Assembly: GCA_916700875.1 (NCBI GenBank)
Contig: CAKAKS010000193.1
Location: 62,001 to 126,000 of the forward strand
DNA length: 64,000 bases
Reading direction: 5' to 3'
Source: Sebastes aleutianus
Taxonomy: Eukaryota > Chordata > Actinopteri > Perciformes > Sebastidae
Both the position numbers and the translations under genes were made by a program. Of this stretch, positions 1-47,469 are shown in pieces; position 1 is the stretch's first letter, and the number at the start of each line of letters is the position of its first letter. The notes beneath the pieces were generated by a model. It saw nothing but the letters and a program-made list of their open reading frames with translations. It ran no database searches and had not been told where the DNA came from.

Positions 1-165
1 CTTTGCAAACGGCCTGGTAATCAAACAGTGTGATCCTGCAACACAAACAGAGCAGCAGAGGTTGTAACAACCATCAAATACAACGTTTATAACAACATGC
101 TATTAAAGCTAGGTTTAATGCATCAGTTGAGGGCTCAGAGAGAAATGTTATGTTGTGTCTCAGAC

Positions 166-36473
<36,308 letters not shown>

Positions 36474-36605
36474 CTTCAGCTCGCTTTAACAAAATACTAT
36501 CTGTACAGTAAAAATCCCGACCCAGCAGCAGCACCGTGCATGGACTCCTGGACTCCTGTTCGGTGCACACAGTCTCCAACCTGCACGTAGCCTACTGTAT
36601 GTGAT

Positions 36606-36606
<1 letters not shown>

Positions 36607-36646
<40 letters not shown>

Positions 36647-36657
36647 GAGAGAGAGCA
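36607..36657. repeat. (GA)n microsatellite upstream of cacna2d3
   Basis: About 50 nt, 134-184 nt upstream of the cacna2d3 start codon, so in or near its promoter or 5' UTR. Confidence 0.93.
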
Positions 36658-37337
36658 TCAGCCTCCAGCCTCCACAGCTCCTCTCCTCATTCTGCCTCTC
36701 TCTCTCTATCTGTAAAGGGAAACCCCCCTCTGTCTTCTCTCTGCTGCAACAATCAAGGACCTTTTTATTGCTGGAAACGAGTCGTCTGCATGTTTAGCAA
36801 CGAAGCCTGAGAAGCTGGAGGAGGTGAAATCTGCAGAATCTGCAGAAAAGTGTCCAGCTGAGAGGATGGAGCAGCATGGACAGACAGACAGATGTTACCG
36901 GACACACAGCTGCTGCTGCTGAGAACATTTATCTGCAAAATGCACAAAAAAAAAATCAAAAAAAAAAAATCAAATACTAAACTTTGGTTCTCCTCTGCGA
37001 CTGCACAGAAGTTGTTGCCTTTGTAACGCTGACGCTGCATTTCTACTGTATTGTCTCCAGTCTTCTCCACGCTGCGCACACTAAAAGCAGCCAAAGCGCG
37101 TGTTTTTACTCTAACATGCTCTGTGATTATGTCGTGCATGACATAATGAATTGTGAACAATAAAGGTTGGAATAAGAAGAAGCACACACACAATAAGGGG
37201 GAGATTCCTGACATAAAATGGCTCTGTGGGCGATAATGAGACTGCAGATGTTTGATGAAGGTTTCCGCACTGCCAGCAGCAGCACAAAGACAATACACGT
37301 GCACACTGAGTTTTATACTAGCAAACAACCACAATGA

Positions 37338-38061
37338 GAGAGGAAGAAATCATTTACTTGAGTAAAATTAACACAGAATAAAAATAAGTCCAGCACCCAC
37401 AATAAATAAAAGTACACAAGTATTAGCAAAAAAATTTACTTAAAGTATCCAAAATAAAAATACTCCTAATAGGGTGACTACTGTCAGTGTTATATTATTT
37501 GATCATTTTTACTGATTTATTAATATGTATGATTTTGCCCACTTTAATGTTGTTATTGGTGGAGCCACTTTTAACTATTTTACATTAAATCTGTGATGAT
37601 GGATCATATTTTATAAACTGAAATTTTGCGTGTAAACTCTTAATTTGAAAAACATTCCTGCTACTATATTTCCTGCTAAAATAAGAGAACTACTGGAAAG
37701 TCATTGGGTTTTTATATATAGCACTTTTAAAGACCTTATTGCTTTTATACTGCTTTTACTCTGTTAATCATCCTGTCATCCACTTTTTATTCTGCTGCAC
37801 CATTGCACTTTGTTCACTGTGTTATGTTCTATATGTTTGTGACTGTTTTTGTATGTCTGTGTTTGCACCTTGGTCCGCGAGCAACGACATTTCGTTTTAA
37901 CCGTGTACTTTGTATGTGGAAAAATGACAATAAAGTTGAACTTGACTTGACTTGACTTGAAAATGTGGTGAAGTATAATGTAGCCGATATAAAATGGAAA
38001 TACTCAAGTACAGTGAAGTACCTCAAAATTATACTTGAACTTGAGTTACTTTCCACCACTG
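37338..38061. repeat. dispersed repeat related to 19117-20262, split by a LINE tail
   Basis: Left GAGGAAGAAATCATTTACTTGAG and right TTGAGTTACTTTCCACCACTGG are inverted-like; the LINE tail at 37711-37965 interrupts it. Confidence 0.5.
37711..37965 (+). mobile_element. LINE 3' tail fragment (copy 2)
   Basis: Same sequence as 27310-27497 with an extra internal piece, ending in (TTGAC)n. It sits inside the repeat at 37338-38061, so it inserted later. Confidence 0.65.
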
Positions 38062-39186
38062 GAGTGAGATACATGTAAATGTGTTTGTCTGTGATTGGCT
38101 GGAAGTCTACTGATTCATTCCTTTGGCCAATGACGTCACTCACCAGCAACTCTTCCACAAAGATTATTCAGGTGAGGTGAGGTGACCGGTGAAGGAACAG
38201 CTCCACATACAGTATATGAAGTATGAAGTTTCATCAGTGCGTCATTCACCAGTGCTTACTATATATAAAATAAGACCGGATGAGGTTCCCATCGTCTTCT
38301 CAAAAACGCTGATTAGGAAGCGATAATGATGTCAAGGCAGCAGCCGGGTTGATGCACCACCTCCTCCACCACCACAGGAACCGTGTTTCGACTTGAAGCT
38401 TTTATTAGTTTAGTAATTGCATCGTACATCAAAGTTGTGAGGAGCCTGTACTGTCTGGGACGTGCCGATAAGGTGCCTGCATGTTGGATGACGGACAGTA
38501 TCATCCAGTCTCTCTCAGTCACACCACCGCCTCCCTGAAATGCTTTAATTAACTATTGATGGCAAATAAATGCAGTTCTCTCTCACGATACTGCAGAAAG
38601 TGCTCTCTTAGTTTTATTCACCAGTTAAAAAGTTAAACAGTTAAAGACACGACTGGGACTCATGCTGAAGTGTCCTTGAGCAAGGAAGGTGTTACCTGCT
38701 TCTGGGTCGTTGCACCAGTCTCGCCACTATCCTTTACACATGAGGATACAAACCACATTCTCAATTTGATTGTTTTTCTGAAATAATGTCATGACCTCAA
38801 CGCCCGCACAGTGCAGTAGGTCAAATAAACACATTAGTAGGCCTGAATGCATTCACCAGAGGTCAATATTTCATTTAATGCATTTGAATGCACCAGTTTC
38901 CAACACAATAAAATACTTTGGTTTGAATAATAAGTTGTGTCTGAAATGTTTTTTAGACTTAGACTTAGAATTTATGGAAATGCAAATATTTTTCATTTTA
39001 CAAGTTCAACCACAGGACACAAGATGACTCCTACCTCACTAAAAAGTCCATTCTCAGTGTATGTGCGTTTAAGGTCTCAGCTTTCCGCATCACACATGCG
39101 TAAATTGCCTACTGGATCATGATTGGCTCCCAAGCTAATTGTGATGTCACAAAATCCTGCTGGTATGAACACATCTTAAACTCGGA

Positions 39187-39655
39187 TTTAAAGGTACAGT
39201 GTGTAACATCTGGTGGCATCTGGTGCAGAGGTTAAAGATTGAAAGCTCTCCTGTGTAGAGTGTGTGTGTACGTGGGAAGTGAGTGGTGAAGCAAGAGAGA
39301 GAGTGTGTGGCGGAGAATGTGTGCAGTGGAACAGAAGACGGAGTTAGTTTAGCTCTGAGAACATCAAGTGAATGTTCAGTGGAAGTTGCAGTTTGTGCAG
39401 AAATAAATGCTGCAGCTCTTCAAGACCGACAGAGGTTTCCTGTGTCTTGTTACCCGGCAGAGCGAGTAACGTCATCAACTCCGGCCCAAGCTGGAAAATA
39501 TTACACAGTGGTTTGTCCGTTCTGATGAGTTTGCACTCGGCGGCTCAAGTTACCGCAGTCTTGGAAAGGGAGGAGTCAGCAGAGGGGGACTCAGTTGGTT
39601 GCAATCTGCCATCACATCACTAGATGCTGCCAAATCCTACACACTGTACCTTTAA
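39187..39655. mobile_element. MITE with TTAAAGGTACAGTGTGTA inverted ends
   Basis: Left TTAAAGGTACAGTGTGTAA and right TACACACTGTACCTTTAA are inverted, 469 nt apart. The ORFs within it are fortuitous. Confidence 0.85.
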
Positions 39656-41679
39656 GACATGAGACGGTGTTGCTCATGGAAAACACTACCACTTTTGTCC
39701 ACTGAGGCCGCCAAAATCAAGACAAAATGAAAGTTCCTCGTAGGTGCTTTAAAGAAAAAAAATTGCAATTTAAGGTTAACTAACAAGCTTTTTCTGGGGC
39801 TTTCAACCATACCGCACAGACTTCATCAGGGTTTGCTTAGTTGTCATGGAGATGGGTCTGTTGACATCCAAGCTGAGAAGCTGTTATCAATTAATCCATA
39901 GCACTTTGAGGAGTTCTTAGGTTGGCTCAATGTAAAGTCATGTTTAACCTTGGGAATAATAGTTTGACAAAACAAATGAATTGATGAATTGAATTTAAGG
40001 TCCACTTAGCTTTTTGCAGCTTTCAACCAAAAAAAAGGTCAGAAAACTCATGAAAAAGATTTAAATCAGCGCTGAAAAGCTAATTAATGGGCCTTAGGTT
40101 GGATTGTTTAGTTAAATAGACTCAACTTTCATGGTTAACATGTAGGTTTTTTGTAAACCGATAAAATTCACTTTTCTGAAAACAATGAAAATATAGAGGT
40201 GAATGGGCCTCTGTTTTATGAATGAATAAAAATGAAATGTGTTGTAAACATAAAGTGTTCTAATCGGAGCCAGACTGCTGTTGAACTTTCAACCCAAACA
40301 GTTGTAATCTCTGTCTTGACTTGATTGGACATAAACCTCTTAGAGGGTTAAACATCGGACACCTGTTGTCATGTTCAGACTAGGGGCTTAACCTCACCTC
40401 GTGTCCTCAGCCGTGGGACAGAACACCTACAACTGTCAACTTATTCTCATCCAGTGAACTGTGACTGCAGAAAGATTACACCTCACCTCAGTCTCACTCT
40501 ACCATATGTTGTGAATTAATGTTATTCATGTACAGACCTATTGTCATAGTCAAATAACTATAACGCTTTAAGGCCGTAATATGTGTAACTCAGCATCAAT
40601 CTCACTCAGTGTTTGATAACATGTTTACTAGAGACTTATTTCTAGCACATCACAGACTCGACCATTGTGTACGTAAATAAGAGCTTCACCAGTTACTTCT
40701 CCATTTTGGGAATACCAGTGGGGTTAAACGGGATCTCACTGCAGGAACATGGATTTGGTCTTAAGCTGACCTGCAGAAAACACTGTCGGACATAAATAGA
40801 AAGGGAAGACTGTCCGTACACATTTGGAGCTAAATCTCATCTAATGCTTTCATTCATATGCAGTGCCGATGTCTCTATAACACTGCAGGAGATGGACGAA
40901 ATAACCAAAACAACTCAACAATGATTACCAATAACAATTTAGTGAAGTTCATATAATGTTCATTCTTTTGCAGAGATGCATCACAGGTATTGATTGTATA
41001 TGCAATATTGTTGAGTAGCAGATGACTAATTGAATGGTGCAATGTTGGTCTCCTCCCTCTTTGGCTGCCAAACCAAACCATTATCAACTAAAATAAGGCA
41101 TGTAGTTGTGTGGTAAATCAGGATAACCCTTTTAAGCTTTCTAAAGATGCCTTTAAGCTGTATGATGAAGTAAATCTTCACCACACACAGATTCATCCAG
41201 ACAAACAAAAAAAATCAAGGTGTGACTTAAAATCTGACAAACCAACTCATTTGTAGATTTTCCATATAGGTCTATTGTGAAAATGAATTTGATTGCATGG
41301 AGAGTTTTACAATCTTAAAAAAAAGAAAGGAAAAAAATCCATCTCATCAGAGGACAAATCTTTATTCTTCACACAAAACATCCTCTTCTTCTCGTCTAGC
41401 TACTCTAATCCTAAAGCTAAGAATCAAAATAATTAAAATGCTTCAATAATAGTGAAGAAAATACGAGCAAGTGTCCATCAGAGTACATTCAAGTATATAT
41501 ATACAGTTATTGAATGTTGATCAGTTTAACCATTGGGCCAAACTGAGCTTGTCCCATCTAGCTGCATTATTATATGCATACTTTTCATTGATTTGTGCAG
41601 TTAATATTTCCACAGTGCAATGATGTTTTACAGCAGGTTTAAATCATTAAATCAATTCGTCAGTCATTCTCCATGTTCC

Positions 41680-42160
41680 AATCCAATCCAAATTTACTTA
41701 TAAAGCATATTTAAAAACAACAAAAGTTGACCAAAAGTGCTGTACAGCTAAACATAAAAAACATAAAACCAACACAATAAAAGACCAACTTAAATATCTG
41801 GTAATATCTAATTTCCGAGGAGGAGAATCATGCTTACAAAATCTATTTTTACAATCTTTTTTATATGTTTTACATGCTCTCATCTCTTTGTGTCTTGACA
41901 ATTGTAACTCTCTTTATGAATGAATGAATAATTTATTTTCGTGTCTGGTCATTTACATAGCCCATCCCTCATGGGATTATTCAGACACATTAATGAACAT
42001 TCATGCATGTTAGACAACCATCATTAGCACAGTACACTACCATCATCCAAACGTGAACCTCCCACAAATAATGCTCCACGATACATCCCACAATGGAAAT
42101 CCAACAAATAAACACACAGATATACAAACACAGCTCCCTAAGCACAAAACACGTACACAA
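41680..42160 (-). mobile_element. reversed retroelement fragments
   Basis: AATTTACTTATAAAGCATATTT followed by AAAAGTGCTGTACAGC, then ATGAATAATTTATTTTCGTG. The words recall fish retroelement 3' ends in reverse; family not determined. Confidence 0.35.
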
Positions 42161-42789
42161 ATCCAAACATGACAAAAAAATGGCATAAGAGTCTGAGGAA
42201 TTTACTGTATCTGTTGTATGTTACTGTTCTCCTCTTATCCTGTACTTTAGAAAGATATTCAGGAAATACAAAAAGGGTCCAGTCTCCATATCAATCAAAT
42301 GTAAACCAACTTTTTAAAATTATATTTTTCATAAATCATGATACAAAGGACAAAATAAAATAAAATGAATTTCGTTCTCAACCTCATTTAGTTCACAGTA
42401 TTGGCATTATGTGGGAGTCAGTCAGTCATCCTTGTCTCAGCTTGTCCACGAAGCAACAGCAAGACTCTTCACTACTACCAAGAGGAGAGACCACATGATC
42501 CCTTTTATTTTGTTGCCAACACCTATTTATTTTTCATTTTAATAGTATACATTTTCTTGAATGATTCTGTAAAGCCTTTCGGTCAACATCTATTCTTCTT
42601 ACATGTGCTCTATAAATAAGTTGACCTGACTTTAATCTTTCTCTGACCCCTGCTTTGTGTGAGGAAAGCAAGAGGGAGAGAGAGGGAGGGAGTGAAAGAC
42701 GTAGAAAGTGAGAGAGAGAACCAGAAAAAGATCATCAATATTTACTGTAGTTACTTATTGTGACACAACTCCTCTGAGCATTTCTTTTT

Positions 42790-43057
42790 TTGCACTTGCT
42801 TAGAGAACTGATCCTGGGGAGGAACACTGTGGAGTCATCCCGTTTAAGTGCCTTTACAATCAAGCAAAAGGTGAGGGATCAAGGATCATCATTTGGAGGA
42901 ATTAGTCTTTGTTAAATCCAGATCTGGAGGACTTATGCTTAGACTGTGGGCATCTAATCTCAGCTGTCCCACTCGAGTAGTGAGATATTAAACATCCAGA
43001 AGCTCCGGGACGAGGAGAAGAAAACTGCCTGACCACTTTTTTTACAGCTTTGCATCT
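42790..43057 (+). promoter_or_regulatory. opsin upstream region with possible 5' UTR splice acceptor
   Basis: An OTX/CRX-like TAATCT core lies at 42955-42960, next to an E-box CAGCTG (42961-42966) and CTCGAG (42972-42977). Such sites drive many photoreceptor genes, but short motifs are weak evidence. A pyrimidine run ending ACAG at 43044-43047, just before the ATG, looks like a splice acceptor, so an upstream non-coding exon is possible. No convincing TATA box was seen. Confidence 0.25.
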
Positions 43058-43388
43058 ATGCAACCATCTGCTTTTTCCCCAAATGGTTCCTCCTACGTGG
43101 GCCCACATGGGGAACCCCCTCTGTCACGCACTGGCTTCATCATACTCTCCATCATTATGGCTGCCTTCACCGGTCCGGCCATCGTACTCAACGCTACAGT
43201 GATCATTGTGTCCCTCATGCACAAGCAGCTGAGGCAGCCGCTCAACTACGCTCTGGTGAACATGGCTGTGGCTGACCTGGGCACAGCCATGACGGGAGGG
43301 GTGCTGTCTGTGGTCAACAACGCTCAAGGGTACTTCTCCCTGGGAAGAACAGGCTGTGTGATGGAGGGCTTTGCAGTGTCCTTGTTTG
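43058..43388 (+). CDS. opsin exon 1
   Basis: Residues 1-111 (last codon split): extracellular N-terminus, helices 1-2 and the start of helix 3 to FAVSLF-G. Donor GTGAGT. The exon end matches the first intron of vertebrate visual opsins (after rhodopsin residue about 120). Confidence 0.95.
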
Positions 43389-46300
43389 GTGAGTGAAAGG
43401 AGGAGCACAGTAGGTTGAGTTGTTCTTTAATGGCTCATATTATTAAAGAGTTATAGTGCAACATGCATATACTTTCCTGACATTTGATAGGATGACACAT
43501 TTCAAAACTGTGTTTACATCATTTTTTCATTTTTTCATTCACATTCTACTTCCATGCTTGTCCCATGTGTCCCCCTGACTTTGCTGTCCCTCACTTGTCC
43601 TCAGGCATCACATCTCTGTGCACAGTTGCTCTGATCGCAGTGGAGAGGATGTTTGTTGTATGTAAGCCGTTGGGGCAGATGACCTTCCAAAAGAAGCATG
43701 CCTGTGGAGGTATTGCCTTGTCTTGGTTGTGGTCCCTCACTTGGAACTTACCTCCCCTGTTTGGCTGGGGCAGGTATGAGCTGGAGGGCGTCGGGACGTC
43801 CTGTGCACCAGACTGGCACAACCGAGACCCTAATAACGTCTCCTACATCCTGGCTTACTTTGCCGTGTGCTTTGCAGTTCCCTTTGTCATTATCTTGGCA
43901 TCCTACTCGAAGCTAATGTGGACATTACACCAGGTGAGCATTTATACATTTGGCTTCATCACAGACAGATACATGTACTCAAGTACTGTACTTGGGTACA
44001 ATTTCAAGGTACTTTTCTTGAGTATTTCCATATTTCAATTCTAAAGGTGACATATCATGAAATACTAACTTTTTCAATAAATAAATAAATAAGACAACAC
44101 ATGCAGGCTCATTAGAATATATCGGCTTGAGAACTACCTTTGCAAAGGTGCACCATATTTTTCTCTCAAGCCAATCAGAGCAGACTGGGCTTTTTCAGGA
44201 GGGGTCTTAAAGAGACAGGCGCTAAAACGGAGCGTTTCAGACAGAGGGTGAATACAGGTATATTCAGACAGACAGTATGAGAAAAATAATGTGTTTTTTG
44301 AACATTAAAGCATGTAAACATGTTCTAGTAGAAACCCAAAATACAAGTATGAACCTGAAAATTAGCACGATATGTCCCCTTTAAAAGGTTAATATCGTAC
44401 TTTTGTATCCGCTACATTTATCTGACATGTGTAGTTACTTTACCTTTCAAAATAAGATTTTACATTAAAAAAAAAATTGTAAAGTTTATAAAATACAGCA
44501 TAACCTGTGGTTCCCAACCTTACTAAAGAAAAGCATTGCTGGGGCCCCTCAGATTCAGATGTCTATGAGTTGTTAACAAGTCAATTTCCTCTCTAAATTC
44601 CTCAGTTGGTTTTATCTAAATAACGTTTTGAAGCCGAAATAATTAAAATTAGCCATTATTTCACAAAAAACAATGAGAGAAAGATCACAAAGATAACAAA
44701 TTGTAGCAGACCTTTATTTTATTTTTTTCTTTGTTCTCGCCTTAATCATCTCACAACCCATCAGATTTATCTTGTGACCTTTGTATGGGGACAGAACCCT
44801 AGGTTGGGAACCAATGGACTAACGGGATATTTAAAATTAGCTCCACCTCAACCAGCTACAACAGTAAAATGCAGCTTACGTGTTGCATCGGTATGAACAA
44901 TCTAGTAATAATATATCACTCACATGGGCCATTTTTCTGCAGAATGAGTACTTATATTTTTTACACTTTTTTACACATTTTACTGATACAATTCTGTACT
45001 TTTACTGAAGTGAATGCAGGACTTTATGGAGTATTTTTACATTGTGCTATTGGTACTTTTACTTAAGTAAAGGAGTATTTCTTCCTCGATTAATCATAGG
45101 GTGTATAGTGACATGCAGCAGTGGTGCCCTGTCATTATCTTTGCAGTCATGTGGTATGCATATAGGCCACTGAACCCCTGACTATTTTAAACAATATTCT
45201 GTGTAACAGGTATCCAAGCTGGCCTGTCTGGAAGGTGGTGCAGTAGCTAAAGGAGAGCTGAAAGTGGCGTCCATGGTGGTTCTGATGGTCCTGACATTTC
45301 TGATCAGTTGGTTGCCTTATGCCGGGCTGGCCATGCTGGTGGTCTACGACCCTGATGTGAAGATTCACCCGCTGGTTGGCACAGTGCCTGTTTACCTGGC
45401 CAAGAGCAGCACTGTGTACAATCCTTTCATCTACATCTATCTCAACAAACAGGTAACGTAACACCACATACTGAAAACTATTGAATTTAGCCAAAATGTA
45501 GGGAAAAAGCTTGCTTTGAATCAGCTCTAAAATACTTCACATCAGCACCATCTAGTGGTTTTGATATTGATAGTGGGGGTAAAGACATAACTACATTATA
45601 ATGTAATAATATCTCTTTCTGTTTTATTGTAGATATTACCATTTCAACATTAAAGAAAGTTAAAAGTTAAAGAAAAGTGTGTTAAAGTGTTAAGTTATTT
45701 GGCAATATATTTATTATCATTGTTAGTTATATAATAATATAGCATATATCATTTATTAGGGCTGTCAATCGACTCAAACATTTAATCGTGATTAATCGCA
45801 TGATTGTCCATAGTTAATTGCGATTAATCACAAATTAATAGCACATTTTTCATCTGTTCAAAATGTACCTTAAAGGGAGATTTTTCAAATATTTAATACT
45901 CTTATCAACATGGGAGTGGGTAAATATGCTTGCTTTATGCAAATGCATGTATATATTTATAGAAATCAATGAACAACACGAAACAATGACAAATATTGTC
46001 CAGAAACCCTCACAGGTACTGCATTTAGCATAAAAAATATGCTCAAATCATAACATGGCAAACTGCAGCCCAACAGGCAACAGCAGCTGTCAGTGTGTCA
46101 GTGTGCTGACTTGACTATGACTTGCCCCAAACTGCATGTGATTATCATAAATTGATGTCTGTAAAGGGGAGACTCGTGGGTACCCAAAGAACCCATTTTC
46201 ATCCACATATCTTGAGGTCAGAGGTCAAGGGACCCCTTTGAAAATGGCCATGACAGTTTTTCCTTGCCAAAATTTAGCGTAAGTTTGGAGCGTTATTTAA

Positions 46301-46770
46301 CCTCCTTCTCGACAAGCTAGTATGACATGGTTGGTACCAACGGATTCCTTAGGTTTTGTAGTTTCATATGATGCCAGTATCTTCACTCTAGCTTTAACCC
46401 CACTAGAACCTAAAAACTGCAAGTTGTGTTAATGCGTTATAGACATTAGTGGCGTTAAAACTAATTTGAGTTAACGTTTTATTATCGCGTTAACTTTGAC
46501 AGTCCTATCATTTATATGATTTGGAACTGGATGTATGTTTGTATGCAAAATAATGCATCTTGTACTAGCTGCTGAATGATGTCTGAATGAAAGAGACAGT
46601 ATGCCTTGTCTTGGCTTAACTTTTTACGCTTTGGCTCATTTTGTTTTCTATAGTTTCGTAAATATGCAGTGCCCTTCCTGCTGTGTGGGAGAGAGTCCTC
46701 GGAGGACGATGAGGCATCAGAGGCGGTAACGACTGTGGAGACTGAAACCAACAAAGTGTCTCCCGCCTGA
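43058..46770 (+). CDS. non-visual opsin, parietopsin/parapinopsin group (complete, 4 exons)
   Basis: Seven-transmembrane retinal photopigment expected in pineal or deep-brain photoreceptors. The four exons give an uninterrupted 339-residue protein. Visible features: sequons N10-G-S and N188-V-S; helix 1-2 block KQLRQPLNYALVNMAVADLG; disulphide cysteines C100 and C177 (rhodopsin C110/C187); E103 at the Glu113 position and E171 at the Glu181 position, so both possible counterions are present; ERM at 124-126 in place of E/DRY; SWLP at 253-256 in place of CWLP; Schiff-base lysine K285; NPFIY at 291-295; C-terminal LLCG for palmitoylation and a Ser/Thr/Glu-rich tail. SCAPDW and YELEGV after helix 4 are typical of parapinopsins and parietopsins. 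LMWTL, VPVYL and VYNPFIY favour parietopsin, but without alignment parapinopsin remains possible, so no symbol is given. The gene is intact and convergent with cacna1d. Confidence 0.93.
43605..43933 (+). CDS. opsin exon 2
   Basis: Residues 111-220: helix 3 ERM motif, helix 4, extracellular loop 2 with E171 and C177, and helix 5 to LMWTLHQ. 329 nt, donor GTGAGC. There is no intron at the position of the second intron of rhodopsin (near residue 177). Confidence 0.95.
44042..44384. mobile_element. MITE, second copy of the family at 1248-1623
   Basis: In opsin intron 2. Ends TAAAGGTGACATATC and GATATGTCCCCTTTA are inverted; it shares the block around ACATGTTCTAGTAGAAACCC with the copy at 1.2 kb. 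Confidence 0.75.
44505..44817. mobile_element. MITE with GGTTCCCAACCT inverted ends (copy 2)
   Basis: Left TGGTTCCCAACCT and right AGGTTGGGAACCA are inverted repeats about 0.3 kb apart. In opsin intron 2, next to another MITE. Confidence 0.65.
45210..45452 (+). CDS. opsin exon 3
   Basis: Residues 221-301: intracellular loop 3, helix 6 (SWLPYAG), helix 7 with K285 and NPFIY, ending LNKQ. 243 nt in phase 0, donor GTAACG. The end matches the last intron of rhodopsin. Confidence 0.96.
45757..46507. mobile_element. hAT-like MITE with perfect 8-bp target duplication
   Basis: Terminal repeats TAGGGCTGTCAA and TTGACAGTCCTA, flanked on both sides by TCATTTAT (45749-45756 and 46508-46515). An 8-bp duplication is the hAT signature. 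No transposase. In opsin intron 3. Confidence 0.9.
46654..46770 (+). CDS. opsin exon 4
   Basis: Residues 302-339 and TGA stop: FRKYAVPFLLCG, then an acidic, Thr-rich tail ending NKVSPA. Acceptor TTTCTATAG. Confidence 0.95.
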   Translation, partial: FRKYAVPFLLCGRESSEDDEASEAVTTVETETNKVSPA

Positions 46771-47460
46771 AATGTACACACACCGCATACCTAACTATCA
46801 ATTTTATAGATATCTACAAAGACATATAAAATATTCACCCCCTGTTGAAATATATTTTAAGCAATTATAATGGCAAACTCAAATATACTATAGGTAATGT
46901 ATATAAAATCTTACAAGGGAAAGAAGAAACAATGAATACAATGAATCTCCCCCCCTCCTTTATTTTCTATTAACTTATTTGTTTATTTAATTTATTATTA
47001 TTACTTTCTTATTTTTGTATTATTATTTATTTTTTCTTCTTTTTTTACTTTTCTTTTTTCCCCTCTATTCTTTCTTTTTATGATTATGATTATGATTATT
47101 TCTTTTCTTAATTTTATTTCAATTTTGAATGCTGAAGTTGTTTTCTCTAGTGTACTTAGTGAGTTTGTCTCGAAGCTCAACTACTTAAAAAATTGGTTTA
47201 TAAACTATTGTAATTACGAACTGTAAATTGTATATATGAAAACAACCTTGAAAAAAAGGGAAAAAAGAAAGTATTAATAAAAAAAAGAAATGTACACACA
47301 CCTGCAACTATACATTAAAAAGAGTTTTGCCTGTACAATTCAGTTCATGTCCTTTTTGTCACCTGCTATACATATCAGTGAAACTATGACTACAACTATC
47401 ATTGAATGTCTTTTAAATTATGATTGTGATTTTATAGTAGATATGTGAAATGCACTTGTA
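46771..47460. other. opsin 3' flank
   Basis: AT-rich with T-rich runs near 46980-47100 and the candidate poly(A) signal; no other feature seen. Confidence 0.5.
47276..47281 (+). terminator. candidate polyadenylation signal of the opsin gene
   Basis: AATAAA about 506 nt after the opsin stop codon, in an A-rich stretch. It is the clearest hexamer before the gypsy-derived region begins. The 3' UTR would be about 0.5 kb. Confidence 0.4.
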
Positions 47461-47469
47461 CTTGCCACT

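Larger units (their letters stand above)
36474..43057. other. intergenic region between cacna2d3 and the opsin (divergent)
   Basis: Contains both promoters, the GA tract, the repeat at 37338-38061, the MITE at 39187-39655 and reversed retroelement fragments near 41680-42160. 39660-41670 holds nothing recognisable. Confidence 0.6.
43934..45209 (+). other. opsin intron 2
   Basis: Almost filled by two MITEs (44042-44384, 44505-44817) and a TACTTAAGTAAA-type repeat near 44995-45095. Confidence 0.65.

Noticed and set aside
36765..37334. 189-codon minus-strand ORF upstream of cacna2d3
   Set aside because: Long but low in complexity with no recognisable domain; the position suits 5' flank. No homologue recognised.
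39283..39623. 80- and 83-codon ORFs at 39.3-39.6 kb
   Set aside because: They lie wholly within a MITE with inverted ends.
43058..46770. Assignment of the opsin to VA-opsin, pinopsin or a visual opsin
   Set aside because: SCAPDW, YELEGV and the missing second intron do not fit those groups; choosing between parietopsin and parapinopsin needs a tree.
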